The notes below the pieces were generated by a model. That model was not told the origin of the DNA, ran no database searches, and was given only the letters and a program-made list of their open reading frames with translations. Made by a program: the position numbers and the translations under genes. Positions 60,064 through 64,000 of a DNA stretch of 64,000 nt are shown here, piece after piece (the stretch's first letter is position 1; each line of letters opens with the position of its first letter). The stretch is from contig NC_092569.1 of assembly GCF_037975245.1 (NCBI RefSeq), forward strand, positions 1,339,501-1,403,500, given 5' to 3'. This DNA is from Apostichopus japonicus. Taxonomy: Eukaryota; Echinodermata; Holothuroidea; Aspidochirotida; Stichopodidae.

Positions 60064-61126
60064 TGATGAGGTGTGGGATACAGGTGAATACAGTATTATC
60101 GAATTAGCGCAATCTATCGTGAAAGTATTGCGTCACTACAACAGCACTGCCATCATAATTTTTGCCTTACATCTCCTTTAGTAGATCTCCACCATAAAAC
60201 TTCTTGGAAGTGGCCAATACCATCCCTCTTTATGAACATATACTTAATTGTTTCAAACATTTTTTTTTCTCAAAGATACCTTTTTCCTCGACACCCTTAT
60301 TACGAAGCTTATTATGAGCTTATTATTAAATTTAAAATTTGCCAGAAGTATCTAACAACGAGAATAAATTATTCTCCATACCATTTCATTTCCCCGGCCG
60401 CTATCATTGCCCGCCGATCAAACCAGCATATGTTGTATTAGCCCCCCCCCCCCCCCGTCCTATAATGCCTGTACGTGTCAATAACTTACATGTATAAATA
60501 ATTCAATGTCGCCGTAAATACGTGGCCAGATAAAGGTATTTATATATAGAGAGAGAGCTCTCTTGTATATATCAGTGCAATATTGGTTGCGCACACCATG
60601 CATCATTTACTTTTGGCCACAGTATTATGTCAGATGCGAGTGTAGCATTCGGCTATTAGTGTATCTTTGTAAAATATGTGTATAAATAGTAGGCCAATAG
60701 ACTTCAACGATGTGGTACGGTGTTGAAGATAGCTTAGTGTTAATTGATGTGTGTCTATCGAAGCTCAAAGCTCACAAAGCATCTGTGTCTGTCTTTCTCG
60801 TGCCCGTAGTTTCCTGATTGTGCACTCCAGGCATGGATATAATTACTGTACTGTACTTTATCAAATGGCCCGAAGTAGAGTTTAGATCTTGTGACGTAAC
60901 GCTTGATGTTCAGATAAAGATACATAGATGAAATTATTTTGCGCCCAGAGTGTGTCACGTGTGCAATAATACGTCACAAAAGTCTTGCTTCAAAGATCGA
61001 CAATTGGTACTGACTCTATGAGAAATAGCTACAAACTGCTAGTAATGACGCCATTCCGAAATAGAGGTCGCTATTTTACTTTGACGTACACATCTCTACA
61101 AATGGACAAGGGTATTTGAAGAGATC

Positions 61127-61169
61127 TGCTCGTATCGGTGTAGAGCAATACTCTACACCGATACGAGCA
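61127..61169. repeat. Perfect 19-bp hairpin
   Basis: Arms tgctcgtatcggtgtagag (61127-61145) and its exact reverse complement (61151-61169) enclose a 5-nt loop, caata. It is too short for a typical animal pre-microRNA. It could be a young palindrome, a MITE remnant or a cruciform site. Confidence 0.9.
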
Positions 61170-62166
61170 CCACGAAGTATGGTACACTTCTCTGGTAATG
61201 GACACAATAGCATGCGAGACGATTAGGGCATCACCCATCACTTGTCTTCTCTTTCCAACTCCCTCCACCATAAAAGTGCACAAGCACACTCAAATATTTA
61301 TTGATGCTTCGATGCTTTCCGTAGTTCCTTATAAGCTGCAAAAAACAAAAAACAAATCTCAATGGTACACACTGTTGATCAGTTTAAAGTAGATATTGTT
61401 TTCTTGATGTGCGTTATAAAATTCACCCTCATAAGTTCTACCTTTGTTTAATAACAGGACTTATTAAGCAGTTAAATAATATTTGAGCATAATCATTCGA
61501 ACCATACAACGAGTAAGGTTTGGTATGCCAGTAATAGACCTATATACATTAATATTTATTGAAGAGTATTCGATTAAACGCACACAAACATGTCGAGAGT
61601 GGGAACTATTTGTGCACAAATTCACGAACCTCATGCGTGGCTCTATTAGCACTTTCCACAATATGTTTGCTTGATGAACACTCCATGCACTCCAAGATCA
61701 CCTACCTACACATATTCGCTGGTTATACGCCAACTAAAACGAATTTTTAACTAGCGTCCCCAATTGCTTTGAACTCATCGAAAGGATTCGGCGCTATTGT
61801 TATAATGTGTCATTGAACGACAACAATAAGTTCGTAATACTATTCACAGGAGCAAGATACATTATGGTATTAAAATAGCCAGGATGTTTGAGGATAGGCA
61901 CAGATGGGGTGGTGAGGGGTCGCTTGGTAGCTAAGAAGTCCCCTTACCCGAAAATGGAGTCCTATCATTTACTAAGCCTTGGGGCGAATGACATTGGTAA
62001 GAGTGGGTTGAGGTAAAGGGAAATGGGAAAGAGGGGATGGGAGAGGGGGGAGGGGGAAGGAACTTAATTCCTCGGTAACCTGGTTATACGAAACTGAAAC
62101 GACCTCACTTTCATACCTGTCTGCATGCCCTAAAAATCGCGAGTTCCTGCTTGCGGGAAGATCACA

Positions 62167-62244
62167 TATACATACATACATACATACATACATACATACA
62201 TACATACATACATACATACATACATACATACATACATACATACA
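62167..62244. repeat. (CATA)n microsatellite
   Basis: About 19 uninterrupted CATA units. It creates spurious Ile-His-Thr-Tyr and Met-Tyr-Val-Cys open frames. Confidence 0.98.
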
Positions 62245-63522
62245 AATGCGTGTTTGGTACATTGCTTTACTTCGAATTGCAAGATGGCCAAGCGCAGTAC
62301 GCCCATAACAATGACGAAAAAATCATAATAAACATATTTGAAAGATAACATGTTTTGATACTTTCAAAGCCATACACTGATGATGACGCGAGAGAGTATG
62401 CATAAGGTGAGTATATAACAGCTTCCGTGGCGTGAAAGAACATCCCAGAGCAGTTCTCTCTTCAGCAGACGAACCCCGATGGACTTATTATAACCCCGGC
62501 CGAAATTACTCACCCTCCATGCTGCCATGAAGTGCTGTCGTGTAATAATTAGACATAATAACAAGATGACGGCTTATTGGTCGCATTTATATCGTTATAT
62601 AAATCAGAGAGGCCATACTCTTGTGTAATTCAGTCACGTGATGGAAGTATATACATACACGCATAATGGGTATCATAAGCACGCAGTTTCTATAATATTG
62701 GTCTGTTTATGACCTGAACTTTGTCTCCACTTATGCAACGAGTGTTGATTCTTGTAATGCACATATTAACTTTAACAACTTATTTATTTGTTTTACAAAA
62801 TAGTTCAAGATATTATGCCAATATATATATATATAATGATATGTATGCGAATATAATAACAGGTGTCATACGTTTCACATCACAACAGACAGACAGAATT
62901 CATCACGTGTGTATAGCTCGTGAGTGTGACAGTATACATGCATGCATATATACAAAATGCAGCACTCTTAATACACGCGGGAAAATATGCATGTCGCGTG
63001 ACATTGGCAGAGACACAGAAGTAATGCATATCCACCCACCTCCACTCCACTCCCCCACCACACCCTTACCTTCTCTAATAGTTGCTTTACATACCGTATT
63101 TTATATACCCCGTTCCATGTGTGGTAACATTATAAACAGTCGGCTACTTTTCTAAACCAAACTGATCAATGATCGCAATTATTTATAGCGCACGATATTC
63201 TTTGACGGGATCGGGGAGGGGATTAGAGGGGTGGAGAGGTGGGGGAGGGGGCAAGCTCATCTGGCTTGAATATAGTTGGTCTCCGGATAGATATGAAGTA
63301 CGGTACTCTATATCGGGTCAATTTATTAGAAATGGCTATCTTAACTATAGTTCAATCTGTACACTATATCCATGCATGGAATAGGTATAGGTTGTGGTTG
63401 CCTACCGTTCCCTCTCTTCCACCCCTCACCCAAATTATGCGACAATAGTGTAACATTAGTAGTTCCTATATTATGTATAACAGGCGGGGATCCAGGGAGG
63501 GGACGTTAGGATGCATTCACCC

Positions 63523-64000
63523 CAGTGGCGTAGCTAGGATTTTTTGAGTGGGGGGCCATGGGGGGCTGTTCTTTCTAGTGGGGGGGCCGGAGGTTACTAT
63601 CTAAGCGGAGCGCCACCATGGTTGGCGCGGAGCGTACAGAGAAAATTTGAGATTTTCAGCACCCCCAGATCGCAGGAGATGGCACCTGTGAGGCAAAATA
63701 GCAACCAAAAAAGATGTGCAACTTTGGTGACAGAAATGCAAAAAAAGTTTTTTCTCTTTCATGCTGACTGGCCTTGCCAACTCAACCAGACTTTTAACTT
63801 GAGGGAAGTTGGCATCATTTGCAGGAATTTCAGAATTCCCAATATTTTATATCTCTACCAGTAGTGGAAAATCCTGTTTCGACAGTTTCGTGGCCATAAA
63901 AAAGTTGTTTTGTGGAATATTCAATGACATATATTCATTTGACTCGAGGCAATATATGAATACCTGCATGGGCGGCGATCTGTTTCAAATATTAAGGGGG
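63523..64000 (+). mobile_element. Left end of a hAT-like repeat running off the window
   Basis: Begins cagtggcgtagctaggattt followed by gagtggggggcc, a terminal sequence seen on hAT-like elements in many animals. The element's other end is outside the window; a further edge-like string, gggcggcgatctgtttcaaa, lies at 63970. No transposase motif in the visible part. Confidence 0.45.

Larger units (their letters stand above)
60064..63522. other. Far upstream spacer, mostly unassigned
   Basis: AT-rich with a C-run at 60442-60456, the 61.13-kb hairpin, the microsatellite at 62.2 kb and G-rich patches at 62.03-62.06 and 63.2 kb. A tatataac string at 62413 could be a TATA box, but no coding sequence follows that I can recognise. 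Confidence 0.55.

Noticed and set aside
61972-62351. Open frames with Met-Tyr-Val-Cys repeats
   Set aside because: Translation of the CATA microsatellite.
62721-63155. 144-codon open frame preceded by a TATA-like string at 62413
   Set aside because: Low-complexity and motif-free, and the promoter string alone is not evidence in AT-rich DNA.

Overview
This is a eukaryotic window: one gene split over about 44 kb by introns, AT-rich spacer, and dense mobile and tandem repeats. It shows no operons and no continuous long genes. The single gene I can support is an ornithine decarboxylase (ODC) on the minus strand. The large repeat-filled introns, the tRNA-derived SINE, the cut-and-paste and Helentron-like elements, and the style of the LINE tail suggest a marine invertebrate, most likely an echinoderm (possibly a sea cucumber). 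That species guess is inference only.

Layout, read along the gene (right to left). The region 53.05-64 kb lies upstream of the gene. It holds a candidate promoter region near 54.9-55.5 kb, a broken LINE 3' end at 59.6-60.1 kb, a perfect 19-bp hairpin at 61.13 kb, a 4-bp microsatellite at 62.2 kb and the start of a transposon-like repeat at 63.5 kb. ODC coding exons 1 and 2 are at 53.05-52.42 kb. A 21.7-kb intron follows, with elements at 49.1-49.7, 44.5-46.9 and 41.6-43.2 kb, G-rich tandem repeats at 37.2-38.1 kb and a decayed transposase at 35.2-36.0 kb. Exons 3 and 4 are at 30.77-29.87 kb. A 13.75-kb intron comes next, with a SINE at 29.65 kb, a nested pair of elements at 21.5-25.0 kb and a 19-bp minisatellite at 16.4-17.0 kb. 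Exons 5 to 8 are at 16.12-9.29 kb, with a foldback element and a 28-bp minisatellite between exons 5 and 6. From 9163 to the left edge everything is one higher-order satellite array with a basic unit of about 78 bp.

The eight exons join in frame at canonical GT/AG sites to give 395 codons plus one base. They contain all the pyridoxal-phosphate and catalytic landmarks that fall in this part of an active ODC. The last 60-75 residues are not in the window and must lie left of the satellite, so the array probably sits in the last or next-to-last intron.

The most interesting non-genic structures are three. (1) A pair of elements at 21.5-25.0 and 44.5-46.9 kb shares inverted ends, internal long tandem repeats, a CA-rich tract and the same 3' hairpin with a 10-nt loop, an architecture like non-autonomous Helentron/DINE elements. 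(2) A 2.8-kb element with CAGTGT ends is inserted in the first of these, and a neighbouring tandem copy preserves the empty site. (3) Two diverged copies of a core of about 1.1-1.3 kb lie in opposite orientation in the introns on either side of exons 3 and 4, an arrangement that could favour exon circularisation or inversion.
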